DNA of 64,000 nt from positions 23,471,118 through 23,535,117 of the forward strand of contig NC_029521.1 of NCBI RefSeq assembly GCF_001577835.2, written 5' to 3'. The stretch is from Coturnix japonica (Eukaryota > Chordata > Aves > Galliformes > Phasianidae). The notes beneath the pieces are model-generated. The model was not told where the DNA came from and did no database searches. It was given only the letters and a program-made list of their open reading frames with translations. The translations under genes and the position numbers were made by a program. Below, one piece after another: positions 1 to 11,554 of this stretch; the stretch's first letter is position 1, and the number at the start of each line of letters is the position of its first letter.

Positions 1-1815
1 AAACTCAGAAATGCACATAAATTACCACATACGCTTTCAAATGGTGCAGTATACACAAATGCCAAAGCACGAGCACTTTCAGTAGACACACTAACTCTAG
101 TTGAAAAACAATCTGCTTGTAATCATTTTTATGTGCCCTAAACATTGTGCATGCACTCTAAGATATTGATACAGACACCTTAATGGAAAACAGCAAATCC
201 ATAAGCTCAGCTATAAGCTCAATTAGATCAATAGTGATGGAGTTGTTCAGCATAGTCCTGAGGGCTTCCGAGCCTGAAAAACTTTGTTGAGCAAGAAATG
301 ATTTGCTCACCCTTGCAAAAACAGAGCAAAGAATACTTCCAGCAACACTATGCTCTGAGTTCCCCAAGCACCCTGCAGCCAGAGGCTGGTTTCAGCCAGC
401 CCCATCTGCTCTAAGTTAATTAAGAAAAGCTTGAACAAAGCTTGACACCCCTCCTCAGTCACTTTCCTTTCAGAAATAGGAGACACAATAGGGTGGTAGT
501 GGAAAGATTGCTGTTACCGACCTTTGGTGGTAAAGCCAGCCACCATGTGTCAGAAACTTCCCTTCTTTCCAAGGATTGGGACTATCAGCCTCAGGCTCTG
601 CTGAAGACAAAGGCATTACTCTGCTTTGCTCACAGAAAGTGGCTATGATCAGCATCTGAAGAGATTAATAATCCCATAGCCTTTATTTCTAACCCAAGAG
701 AAAATCCTTATGTGACTATTGGTTGAACTAGGAACATTTTTCTCTATCAGCACTCAAATCTCCAGTTCACTCAGGTCATCAGAGGTTGCCACTGAGGGAG
801 AAAAACCAATTCCCATTAAGAACCTAATGCTAAAGAGCTAAACTTCTGACTGCTCGGTGTCTTTGTAAAGAAATGAAAAAAACTCTCTCAAATCTTGTAG
901 TGGAGTGGGAGAAAATCCAGAGAGACATTACAAGGGAATTACTTTGTTTGCAAAGAAAGGAACACTGGTGGCTGTGCCTGCAACTATAGGTGTCCTCATT
1001 AGATCTTCCCTGAGCAAGAACAAGATGAGCAACATCTTTCCTGCATTGCAGCAAAGAGCACAATGATACTACAGCACTAAATACTAAGATTTAGGAAAGC
1101 TGAGGAAGTTTTTAATTTTGTTCATCCAATAACGAAATGGCTGCCTGCTCTGTTGCCTTTAAAATAAGCCACATCATTGCCAGGTTGTCTGATCCTTGTG
1201 AGAGCATGTCAAAATTTTACCATTTAAACGATCAGCTTTATTTTTGTCCAAAGGAAAGGAAAATTAAAGGAACTGGAAGACAGTTGCAGCTCCTACAGGA
1301 CTCTGTGCTAATAGTAGCTTTTACATACACAGGATCTAGACTGAGAATAAGTTGGTTCCTGGTTCTACTCTCTTCTACATTTATGCTTACCGAAAAATGC
1401 ATGACTAAATGCTACTTCTAAACAGAATACAAAATAAAATTCAAACCAGAGCTCCAGTCTAGCTCTACATGTTTCCTTAGCCTTCCTCCTCAAATTACTT
1501 TTAATCTGGTAAATCCTACCTCTCATAAAAGTAAGGGCTTAACATGAAGCCCAAGTCCATTTGAGGTGCAACATAACCACTAGACTACAGGAAACAATAC
1601 GAGCTGCTAGAATTCAGGGATTTGGGGTCCTGAATGCATACTTGTTTTTAGATAAATTCACTGCTTCCCTAGTTCAGAAAGTGCTGGAATTTAACTCAGA
1701 CTATCAAAGATGATAACAACAGTAGAAAAATCTCAACAGACTTGAAAAATATTTGATATATATTTGGCTTATGATCTCTCTTGTATTGTTGCCAACCCAC
1801 CATTTTAGTTTTAGG
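1..1815. other. Non-coding flank, nothing recognised
   Basis: This stretch is AT-rich single-copy-looking sequence. Open frames are short, at most 94 codons, lie on both strands, and show no domain or biased composition. No tRNA, hairpin RNA or interspersed repeat could be recognised. One 27-base minus-strand segment at 1386-1412 has a fair acceptor and a GTAAGC donor, but it is too short to weigh. Confidence 0.6.
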
Positions 1816-1988
1816 CACATTGGAGCGGAGTCACCAACCCTGGGGGTGTTCAAGGAAAAACTAGATGTTGAATTGAGGGACATGGTTTCGTGGGAGCTAT
1901 TAGTAATAGGAGAAAGGTTGGACTGGATGATCTCTTAGGTCTTTTCCAACCTTGGTGATTCTATGAATGGAGATGCTATTCTATGATT
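1816..1988 (+). mobile_element. CR1 LINE 3' end fragment
   Basis: This is a 5'-truncated CR1 non-LTR retrotransposon in plus orientation. It carries the usual 3' path: a 'GGAGTCACC' block, 'GTTCAAGGAAAAACTAGATG', 'GAGGGACATGGTTT', 'GGTTGGACTGGATGATCTC', then 'GGTCTTTTCCAACCTTGG' and ATTCTATGA-type terminal repeats. CR1 is the main LINE of birds, and most copies are truncated at the 5' end. The many differences from a typical CR1 point to an old insertion. The 5' boundary is uncertain by about 20 bases. The identification comes from memory of the family consensus. Confidence 0.85.
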
Positions 1989-4900
1989 GGTCCCTGAAGT
2001 GGGGACAGCATGAACTGATTTCCAGGAATGGGTTTTGCCTATTTTGTGGATTGGTTTTTTTTTTGTTTGTTTTTTCTTTTTGTTTGTCTGTTTGTTTGTA
2101 GGCTACTTCTTGTTTTATTTCTGTCCTTCAAAAATCTTCTAGTTAAATTCCCTCACATAGCACAAATTACAAAATGTAAAAGCTGAAGTTTACCTAGACA
2201 GAAATTCCCAACAAAAATCCTATAGCAGACAACACAAGCCTCCTGAAGGAGAAGGGTCTGTATCTATTAGTGAAATCAAATATATAGCAGTGCCTACTGC
2301 TTGGTACCTGAATCACAGACTGCAGCCAAATAGCTCTGATTTCTTATTGCCGAAGCCCTAAAAGCACATTTTTGAAAAGTGATATGTCTTGTCCTGGAGC
2401 TTGTAATCACACATACCCGTTGTGAAAGCTGAATGAGTCAAGCTTTTAGGAAACAGGATGCAGGAACATAGCTCTCCACCGGTGTAAAATTGAAATGATG
2501 AGGCATTAGCCCTACAAAAATAAATACTACAGCAAGGAAACCTGAATGAAGCCTGAAACAAAAACTGAGAGCTTATTTCAAAAATTACAGAAATGACAGG
2601 ATTCAGTAATGACATGGATCTACAGGGATGAGGGGGTTTTTCTCTGAACCTTCTTGTTTGCCGTAATGATGCTTTCCTTTAATGTACAGCAGAGCTTTCA
2701 TACTTGCAATTGCTAATATCTCTGGATGAACCCTGATGACCTGTACTCCTCAGGTATCCTGGGGTCTTATCTACCAGCATACCACACGCTTAAAACAGAT
2801 GCAGAAGTTAACATTCATTATACAATCTGACAAACAGTAAATAAAGCCTTTTTGTTTGTTTAAAGACTTTCTGGCGTAGAAGAAAGATTTGGGTTCCTTT
2901 TATCAGCAACTTGATTAAAATAATTAACTTTTAAAAGCTGCTTTTGTTCATCATAAACCAAATAATTTTCTACTTTTAATCTGTGCGTTTTCTTGCAAGT
3001 GAAGATGCATGACAAAAGAACATGTCATATTTTCTTTTGGGGTATGCTGCGACAATTTTTTTCCTTTGAGCAGAAAGAGAGAACTACCAGAAAACCTGCA
3101 CTGATACGATCTGAAGTATGGAAGAGCTGAGGTGAGGAGATGACCAAAAACAAACTGGTAATCTCTACCTTTATTCAACCAACATAGCCGAACCATAACC
3201 ATGTGACATTCCTTAGAAAATCTATTAGAAGAGCTTTTGAAGTCTTTTACAGCTGAAGCATTGAGGGTTCAATCCTTTGGCTGTAAAATCCTTCCTGTGC
3301 ACAAGCACATGACCACATAACACCATGAAGCACCTAAGAAAAAGAGAAATCCTGTGTTTATACATCATCCTGTGCCAGATAAGAAATGGGCTGCATGGAA
3401 CCACAACAACTCAGGTTGCCTATTACTGTTTTTTCTTTCCTTTTAGACTAAGAAAAACTAATTTTCATTGCTAGACAAAAGAAATATATCTGCCTACATT
3501 CAACCTGTTGGAATTGTTTTCTTCAATAATGGAATATTTGCATAACTCTGTCTTTGCTGTCATGTTTGCAACAGCTGTGGGACTTATTAAACCAACTTTT
3601 GTGTCGAATATTTAACAGTGACTTGATTAGTCATCTGAAAGGCCAAACGGGAGTCAGAACATACATGAGTTAAGGCAGATGATTTAAAACGCATCTCTGT
3701 CCAAATGTTGAAATAAAAGTGCATTCTCTGCAAAAGAGCAGGTGAACTGTCAAGGAACCTGAGCTGATGGGTTTGCGTATGTAGAATTTTTCTGGTTTAG
3801 AACAAAGGCTGTCGAGGGACTGCAAAAGCTGATGCACTCGACACAGTGTTGTAAATACTTTTTTTTCCTGCCACTGTGAGCAGCTCAATAGCCCACTTGG
3901 CTTAAGCCTCCTCCTTTCTATGAAGATACAAGATACTTAGAATTAAACATGAAGATAAGTACTTAAAAAGACAACTACAAGAAAAAAAGGACTGTGTGGA
4001 TTTTCACTGTTATTTTGCAATGTTTTGTCACAAGTAGAATGAGCAAAATAGGTGACATGAATATGTCAAGACAAAACTAAAAACCCCACAACTTTCCATG
4101 GAGCAGAAAGTTTGGAGAAATGTAGAATTCACATTCTGGGAACAAGAGAGTTCTGACATTGCAACAGCCCTAAACCTTACAGGAAGATTTGCAAGAGGGT
4201 AGGAAAGGTTAATCAAACATGCTGCAGTGAAATCTGGCTGGATATATCCTATTTGTTACCAGCAAGATCCTCAAGAAGGGAAGCACCTCCCCAGGAAAAG
4301 GAGTAATGTGTCAGGGAAGAGACTTCCCCCAAAAGGCTGGACAAATTGAGAAACCAAAGGTCCTGGGGGTTGCTTTAGGGTAGTGATGTCCTGCTAAGTG
4401 CTGAGCTCTGGGCAGCACTAGGAAGAATAAGGAACAAGATTAAAATGAGAGACTTACAGTTTGTTCTCCATGTAAGAAAGTAATTCCAAGCCCCAGGGGA
4501 TCTGACTAAATAGTTTAATCACTTCAAAGTCTTTTCCAAATCATAGCCTTTACCCATTTCCCTTATCCCTCTGCAATGTAAGGCAATGATACCAGCTCCC
4601 CCTCCTGCAGCTGTTGGAGTTCCCCTTGACATCTCTTCCTGTGAGCTGTCTCTCCATAGTTCTGTCTGCAAGTCACTGCACTGGCATAGGATCAAGCAGA
4701 CATCTGTGTCCCAATTATACATTTTATCAGCCACAAAGTCTATCCAGATGGCAGACAGTCATCTACTGCCAGTAAACTAATTCTCCTCCCAAAACAAACT
4801 GTTGACAAGTCTTCCCAGTAGTCGCTTAAAACAAGCAAACAAAAAAAAGTATATAAAAAAGAGCAAAGACATACAGATATACAAGCACTCCTGTTGTTTG

Positions 4901-5487
4901 TTTTGTTGTTGTGTTGTTTTTTTTCTGTGTTAATAAGTTATCTGGGAAAAAAAAAAATAAAAACCTCTATCACTGCTACAGAAGTCATTTGGTTAAAAAT
5001 CATACTATTTACAAACACTTCCATTTCTGACAAACAGAAAATGCAGCACCTATGGTTCCTTATAAGGCTAAAAACAACCTTGCTGTGAGAATAAGTACTT
5101 GCAGACTCTCCCCTTGCCTTCTTGTAACTCCTTCCAGCCTGGTATTGGTGGTTTTAGGGAGCTTATAACCATCTGTCCCTCCTCTCTCCTCCTTACTGCA
5201 GGAATTTCTTCACCTGCTAGTGAAATGATTTCTAGGTCTGTCTGACTTCTAGATCTTGTAATCCTGTCACCTCTCCTTTTGGCAAACCTTTAAATGAAAA
5301 GGGAGTCCCAGGTAACACACTTTTGGTAAGGTTAACCTGTCGTGAAATGTTGCAAAACTTTGGAATTCATACCCAGAGAAAATGAACAAGCAGCATTACT
5401 GCTTAGTTTTCAGAGCTGTGCAACACTACAGTTGTTGTGCTGATCTTATGGTCTCACACACCAGAAACAGTAGTAGCCAAGTGCTTT
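1989..5487. other. Non-coding DNA between CR1 copies
   Basis: No supported gene is present. A T/G-rich simple repeat of the TTTG type lies at about 2053-2099, and short A and T runs occur near 4845 and 4917. A POU octamer (ATTTGCAT) lies at 3536-3543. A plus-strand exon-like segment at 3074-3131 has a long pyrimidine tract before its AG and a GAG|GTGAGG donor, but a stop closes its best frame at the very end. Apart from these I see nothing recognisable. Confidence 0.55.
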
Positions 5488-6302
5488 TAGACACGCAATC
5501 CTCACTAAGTTTGCTGATGATCTGTGAAGAGTGGCTGGCACACCGGAGGGTAGAGAGGGACTTTCTGAGTTTCTAGAAGGGCAAGTGTGGAGTCCTACAC
5601 CACCTCAAGAATAACCACACACATCAGTACAAGTCTGGAGAGGAGTTCTTCAGAGACCTGGGTATCCTGATGGACTGTGGGATAACCAAGTAACCAAGCA
5701 GTGTGCCCTTGTGATCAGGAAGACTGTACCCTGAGCATATGAAAATGCATGGCCAGCAGCTTGAAAGAGGTCATCCTCCCCTCTACTCTGCCCTGCTGAG
5801 GCTGTGCCTGGAATACCGTGTCCAGGCCTGGATTACTCAGCTCAAGAAAGTCAGGGAACTTTTAGAGAGAATGCAGCAGAAGGCCACAAAAATGGTGTGG
5901 AGCCTAGAACATCTCCTGTATGAGGGAAAGCTGTGAGACTGAGACTGTTCAGCCTGGAGAATGCTGAGCAGGGGTCTTATCAATGTCTATAAATATTCAA
6001 TGAATGAGAGTCAAGCTTATAGGGGCAGACTCTTTTCAGCAGTACTCAGGGACAGAACAAGGGAAAGTGGGCACAAATTGGAACATATAAAGTTCCATCT
6101 GAACTTGAGGGAAAAACTTATTTGCTGTGAAGTTATCAGAGCACTGGAATAGGCTGCCTAGAGAGGCTGTGGTGTACCCTTCTCTGGAGATACCCAAAAC
6201 CTACCTGGATGCTTTCCAGTGTAACCTATTGCAGGGAGCCTGCTTTAGCAGGGGGATTGGACTACATCTCCAGAGGTCTCTTTCATCCCCTATAATTCTG
6301 CA
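5488..6302 (+). mobile_element. CR1 LINE with ORF2 C-terminal remnant
   Basis: This is the longest continuous CR1 copy in the window. It covers the last part of ORF2 (reverse transcriptase side) and the 3' end. Decayed translation is readable in pieces: 5739-5936 contains 'RELLERMQQKATKMVWSLEH', 5961-6152 contains 'GLINVYKYSMNESQ' and 'RLFSAVLRDRTRESGHKLEH', and 6127-6300 contains 'EHWNRLPREAVVYPSLEIPK'. These match the conserved C-terminal tail of CR1 ORF2. The pieces lie in different frames with stops between them, so the copy is dead. The nucleotide path ends in 'GGACTACATCTCCAGAGGTC', a typical CR1 3' motif. A 27-base A run begins about 70 bases further on, but CR1 elements do not normally carry poly(A) tails, so the two are probably unrelated. 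Confidence 0.92.
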
Positions 6303-6371
6303 GTTGTTCAGAAGATCCTTGAAATTATGTTCAGCTCCAGAAACAAGTTCATTGGCTCAGGTAGATGGGGG

Positions 6372-6398
6372 AAAAAAAAAAAAAAAAAAAAAAAAAAA
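6372..6398 (+). repeat. A27 homopolymer
   Basis: An uninterrupted run of 27 A residues follows a short G run. It lies about 70 bases beyond the CR1 3' end, and no processed-transcript body can be recognised upstream. It is most likely a slippage-prone microsatellite. Confidence 0.9.
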
Positions 6399-6537
6399 GC
6401 AATTTCTAACAACCTAGTAAAGCCACAAAGCATAAAAACACTTTCCTCTTTTCTAGTTTAAAAATCATTATGAGGGTCACATACCATTTCGCTTGGGAGA
6501 TCTCACAGCAGCAGTAGATTTTCAAGTGTGTAAATAC

Positions 6538-6623
6538 CTGTGCTAAACCAACTCCTTTGGGACGCTCCGGAGCTGAGAAACAAACCACAAAAGAGACCAT
6601 CTCCAAGAATCCCAAAGCTCCTA
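6538..6623 (-). other. Candidate minus-strand exon (86 nt)
   Basis: On the minus strand a pyrimidine-rich acceptor (CTTTTTCCCAG) precedes an 86-base segment that ends in ACAG|GTATTT, an acceptable donor. With two bases carried in (phase 1 entry) the segment reads 28 codons without a stop, starting GALGFLEMVS and ending ERPKGVGLAQ, and leaves in phase 0. A second frame is also open, which weakens the coding argument. The segment has several CpGs while its flanks have few. No protein family was recognised. It would join in frame with the candidate at 11445-11554. A chance match is the more likely explanation. Confidence 0.14.
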
Positions 6624-6832
6624 CTGGGAAAAAGACTGCAAGTAATGTAAAGGACAAACAAAAAACACTTTCTGAGGTATGCTTGGTAGCACTGACAGGC
6701 AATAAAGCAGTGTCTGTAGAGTAACATTGTGCTTTTGGCACAGGCACCCCCTACAAACACCAGAAGCATTAGAGAAGCAGGTCTTCTAAGTAATTCAGAA
6801 GTTGAATATCAGGGTTTTCCTCTTTGAATAGG

Positions 6833-6995
6833 ATTCATAGAATCGCATAACTGTAGGGGTTGGAAGGGACCTCCAGAAGTCAAGTCCAACCCTCCTGCAA
6901 AGCAGGCTGCACAGATAAGCATCCAGGCAGGTCTTGAATATCTCCAGAGAAGGAGAATCCACAACCTTCCTAGGCAGCCTATTCCAGTGCTCCAA
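6833..6995 (-). mobile_element. CR1 LINE 3' end fragment, minus strand
   Basis: The plus strand shows the reverse complement of a CR1 tail: 'TTCATAGAATCGCATAACTG', 'GGGGTTGGAAGGGACCTCC', 'TCAAGTCCAACCCTCCTGC', 'TTGAATATCTCCAGAGAAGG', and 'CCTATTCCAGTGCTC'. The element is therefore in minus orientation and strongly 5'-truncated. It lies about 530 bases from the plus-strand CR1 at 5488-6302, so the two form an inverted pair of related sequences. Confidence 0.9.
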
Positions 6996-9900
6996 AAAGC
7001 AAAGAGCAAGTGTCTAACAACTGAACGCCTACAAGTAATGCATGATTTAAAGAAATAATCAAAAAATAAACGTTACAGAAACAGACTTCTTTTTCCCCTT
7101 TCTTCTAGCCTTGGAAGAACTGAGCACCAGAGCATTTCTTACTAGGGTTTACTGAAAATAATGAATCCATCCTGTTTTGCTCTTTAATGAAGCTGACAGT
7201 GTCACAGTGAAAATCATTTTTCTCGGTACAATAAGAATAGATAATGCAGAAACCTCACCAAAACCACATATCAAGCATGCTACAGCTGCCTAGTACAATA
7301 TTTTCATTTCAATTTGGAGTGAATAAGAATCAGGAGATTGGAAGCCTCACAAAAAGTTTGGCTTTCTTATTTCTGTTCCTTGATTTTCCATGTCTGTATC
7401 AGTATTTCAGGATGCAGGTGCAGCAATTGCTAAGGGAATAAGTGCCCAGAAGTTCAGTTTTTTGTGTAAGCAAACTTTGAACTCCAGAGAGCGATAGGAA
7501 CAGTGATGGAAACATCAGAGCCAGAAGTACTATCCCAAATGGTCTCATTATAGTGCTAGGCAGCCCAGAAAGCGGAAGTACTGTGGTTAGGCACAAAAGC
7601 AGTCAGTTTACACCTTCCAGATTGTAAAGGAGCACGTGTCTGGGCAGCTTTAAGTATTCATCCAGACATGGTTGGAGCTTGTGAAAAGAAGTGGTTCCCT
7701 CTCCAGCTGCCCAGAGCACACCCTCCTCAGTGGGTGCGAGGGCTCCCCAAAGCCCAGCACAGCTGCACCCCAAACTCTGCCTCAATAGCGTTTCCCAATA
7801 GCCAGTCATATGCGGGCTTCAGAGCATTCCCAGATGGTTTGATACAAGACACTGATGCTCTACTTTCTCAGCACTCAGGCACAAGGAGATGTGGGTGAGG
7901 AGCTGCCCCTCCTCATGTGGCCTGGCTCATATCTCTCATATTAGAGATCCCTGCGCTCTTACACCTGGGCAAAGGTGCTTGCCCTTTGAAAGCATCTTAG
8001 ACGTTTTCTGACTTCCACATTTAATTCAGCAGCATATTTTAATAACTGCTTTTTTTTTCTAGACAGGAGCCTCGAAATAACAAGTCCAACAGTTTCTAAC
8101 TCAGTATAAGCTCTCCCTTGATACATTCATGAATCTCAATACTACGCAGGAGGGTACAATTAGCATAAACTGCTGAAGGATATTCAAATCATTCAGGCTT
8201 CTCCAGTAACACAAATTTTACAGTCTGAAGAAGGGGATAAAGTTTACTTACTAAGGTATGCTTGAAAATCATACTTTTCCTAAAACTTTTCTGAGGAAAA
8301 AGGGAGGGCTAGAGAGACTTAACCAACAACTCAACTAGGGGGAAGGAAAAAACACCACAACAGCTGCTTGGGTCAGAGTGGTAGAGAAGTTCCTCATCTC
8401 TAGTCCCATATCCCTTATGAAAACCCCAAACTGCCTTCACAGATGTAACAACTGAGAAGTTTGCATTGCATGTTTCAGTATGCACAGAAACACAGAAGCA
8501 AAAAGAAAAAAAGGTTGTTTACAACAGATTTCCATCAGTGCCTGGTTAATTCACCAGAACCAGGCTTGTGGAAAATCCAGGCAATACAAAGATAACTGAT
8601 GTAATCCAAAAGAGATAGCTTCCAATGAATGTCACTGCCTTCAAATCCCAGTTGCTGGCAGTCATCTAAGCCTCAAATGACAGGAGAAGTCAACATCACA
8701 CCATGGAAAGTTACCTATTTCTAAACTACAAGAGCTACCTAAAATGTCTACTTGAGAAAAGCCTGTGATCTCCCTTTCCCTAAGAAGGATAAAGGCCCCC
8801 AGCACCCACCAATCAGTTTCCCTCAAAGCAGCTCAGTGATGGCATCTATGATGCGGTACATGCACATTGAAATTTCAACTAGTCATATTTCTATTTAATT
8901 AATCCTAAAAGCACACACCTGAGGGAGAAGGTAAAGAAGTATATTTATTTCTTGATTAAATTTTCCAGTAATCCAAAGTATTATCTTTATGGCTCTTACA
9001 GCAATCTTTTATAAATACCTAAATAATCAAAGGAAATTCTCTAAGAACATGACAGTTGAAGTTTTTGCATCTCTCAAAAATAAATCATATTACCCGTTAT
9101 GTAAAGATTGATAGATAACACTCATAAACAATAGAGACAAAAACCCCTGCAAAATTTAATGGAGCATTTCAAATGCCTGGTTAGAAAGCTAATTTTCAGA
9201 CTAGCGGGCCACAAGTGGTAAACAAATTCCCAGCACAAAAACGTTTCAGATGAAAATTACAAGAAATGAATGATGCTTATTCATGGCCACAGCAGGCTAA
9301 GAAAATAATAATTTAAATTTTTTTCCCCCTCCATACTCAACCCAAGAATGTCTGATTTCTAAATCAATAGCTGTCTCTAGTCAAACTGAAGTGCCTCTAG
9401 AACTTCAGACAGGTAATTACAGGTATTGGGTAGGGAACAAGCACATCAAGGCATGTTTTTCACCTCAACATTCTCCTGGTTATGCTTTATTGTAGCCTAT
9501 TGGTTGATTCGTAGGTCAGCTATGGGAACAGATTTCATCCGCTACCAGATAAAATATAAAGAACTAATATGCTAGATACACAACTATATCCTTTTTCTAA
9601 ACTTTGGAGTTCATGGTTGAGAAGCGGGAAAGAGAGCTGATGGCTTTGTCTTAGAAAACTGAACCGTATTTTGAAAGGGAAAAGTGAAGATGCCATCTTG
9701 GAACTCTGTAGTCTTTCACGTCAAGAATATCTCCATAAGTCCCTTCATGTGCATATTGAAAGGGGTGTCGCACTGCATCTCATTAGGGTGCATTAACATC
9801 ATAATAAGCAAAGAATTTATTCCTCCATGAAGAAGATCCATAGCATAAATTCATCCTAAACCGGTATTTAATTACTTTCCATTGTTACAGTAAGATGCTG

Positions 9901-10849
9901 TTACTAGAGTATTAAAGGAATTGACTAAGTTGTTCGCTTATTTTGAGTTCTTAGGGCTTTTATTAAAAACAAAAACAAAGAACAACCTTCAATTGAAAAC
10001 CTAATAGTTTATTTCTAAAAGTTTCTTAAATTTTTTTGGATTAACCACATACCTTTTGATAAAGAACACTTTTTCTTCTTCAAATACACACGCATGTAGT
10101 TATGTGTACTGTCATTAAAACACCTTCCTAATAGCTACTGTCAGGATATGTACTGCCACAGCTGTTTGAGACAGTTCACAGACCTTTATGAAAGTTAAAA
10201 CATCTAAATGCGTATAAGACATTTGCATTTCAACAGAAGTGGATACTTTATTGAAAGTCACCCCACCTAAAACCTTCTAAGTATGTTTCTGATTATAATT
10301 TAGTTTATTTAAATTTAATACTTCTACTACATGCTCTTGTTAAAGACATACATTATACTTCTTTTAGTTGACCTAAATAGCATCTGTATTTCTTGCACTC
10401 AGTTGTAAAATATTACTTTGCTAAAACAAATGCGATCAGAGTCTTTCAGGGTAACTGCCCCATATCCTTTGTGCTGATCTGATAGCACAAAACTGCCTCT
10501 TTAAATAATCACCTGGAAACTGTGCTTGCATGAAGCAGATTTTACTCTGCAGGATAATTTCTTCCAATAGGTATCTGCAACATAAAACTTATAGTAGTTG
10601 TATGGCTTGTTTAGGGCTGTAATTGTGTGTGCTACCCTGATAACAAAGGCAATGCTTCCAGAGCATCCAGTAGAGAAAATGAAAGAGCACAGAAAATGAT
10701 TGTGCCATACAGCTGCATGTAGAGTTGCTCCTTAGTGTGAATTAGCTTTATAGATTAAGCTTTCTTTTTTTTTTTTTAATGTTTACTTTCATATTTTCTT
10801 TTTTGCTTATTTAATTAAAGTTTCCTTTAACCCAACTCCTTTCTGACAG
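6996..10849. other. Repeat-poor non-coding DNA
   Basis: No gene or interspersed repeat is supported. A moderately GC-rich patch lies at about 7690-7800. A perfect POU octamer occurs at 10221-10228. A minus-strand segment at 8252-8290 has a strong acceptor (CCCTTTTTCCTCAG) and a TTA|GTAAGT donor and is open for 13 codons in one frame (KSFRKSMIFKHTL), but it is too short to call. T-rich tracts occur just before 10850. Confidence 0.55.
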
Positions 10850-11041
10850 AATGGGGGATGGATGATGCAGCTGCACTTCCAGAGAGAGGATTGCTCTGGT
10901 CCCAGGTGAACAGTCCCCTTAGCTCAGCCCCAGAGCTGCAGCTTAGAGAAGGCTCTCGCCCATTACCTCAGCGGTCAAAAGCACAGCCAGCCAAAACCCT
11001 GAGCTGTGAAGAGCAGTTACAGAATTTTCCTTTTGAATAAA
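10850..11041 (+). other. Candidate 3'-terminal exon, plus strand
   Basis: A very strong acceptor, with a long pyrimidine stretch ending in CCTTTCTGACAG, lies directly before 10850. From there a frame entered in phase 1 stays open for about 60 codons, passing MDDAAALPERGLLWSQ and CEEQLQNFPFE, to a TAA at 11038-11040. An AATAAA hexamer at 11036-11041 overlaps that stop, an odd arrangement that leaves little 3' UTR before cleavage. The segment is richer in G+C than its surroundings. An internal donor-like CCCAG|GTGAAC at about 10904 offers an alternative, shorter exon. No protein family is recognised. It could equally be a non-coding RNA exon or chance. Confidence 0.2.
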
Positions 11042-11444
11042 TTCTTCCCATTAACAATATTCTTCATGCAGCCTTAAGAATCAACATACAACTCAAGAAG
11101 GGGACACAACATAGCAAGCTTATGTGACAGGTCTTTTGCTAAATTGAAGTAATTTACACTTCTCTATGGAACAGTAACTTGTATTTATTTTTAATTTTTT
11201 TTAATAGAACTTTGCCTTTAAAGTAAAGCAATGGAAACGTGAAGGTCCTTATTGAAAGCAAGAAAACTGCAGTGGGTACTAAAGCAAGGTTTGCACTGGG
11301 CACCAGGCTGTTTCAGTAAGCAGAAAAGTCTCAGCCATGTGTTTCTGAGCCAGAACCACTGAGAAGGGGAAGGACACAGAAAGTCCAGAAATAGCCAGAT
11401 CTGCTCTCTCATCTTAGTCCCTTGCACTGTTCCTCATCTCTTAC

Positions 11445-11554
11445 CTCTTGCACAGACTACCTTCCACATCCAAGCTACTTTCCCACCTTCAGTAACTGCT
11501 TTTGCATGTTTGTGTTTTTCAGTCACCAAGTAAAGCAGGCACATTAGAAACATG
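11445..11554 (-). other. Candidate minus-strand exon (110 nt)
   Basis: A reasonable acceptor (TTCATTGCTTCAG) and a full-strength donor (GAG|GTAAGA) bound 110 bases on the minus strand. One frame is open across all of it. That frame begins with an ATG one base inside the segment, reading MFLMCLLYLV at the start and WMWKVVCAR at the end, and leaves in phase 1. The hydrophobic start could pass for a signal peptide but is too short to judge. The exit phase fits the entry phase of the candidate at 6538-6623. A random segment of this length is open in at least one frame about a third of the time, so this is weak. Confidence 0.13.

Noticed and set aside
6372-6398. A27 run as the poly(A) tail of the CR1 or of a processed pseudogene
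   Set aside because: CR1 ends about 70 bases earlier and normally has no poly(A) tail, and no retrogene body lies upstream.
5739-6417. Series of open frames with protein-like composition
   Set aside because: These are frames of the decayed CR1 ORF2 tail, not a host gene.
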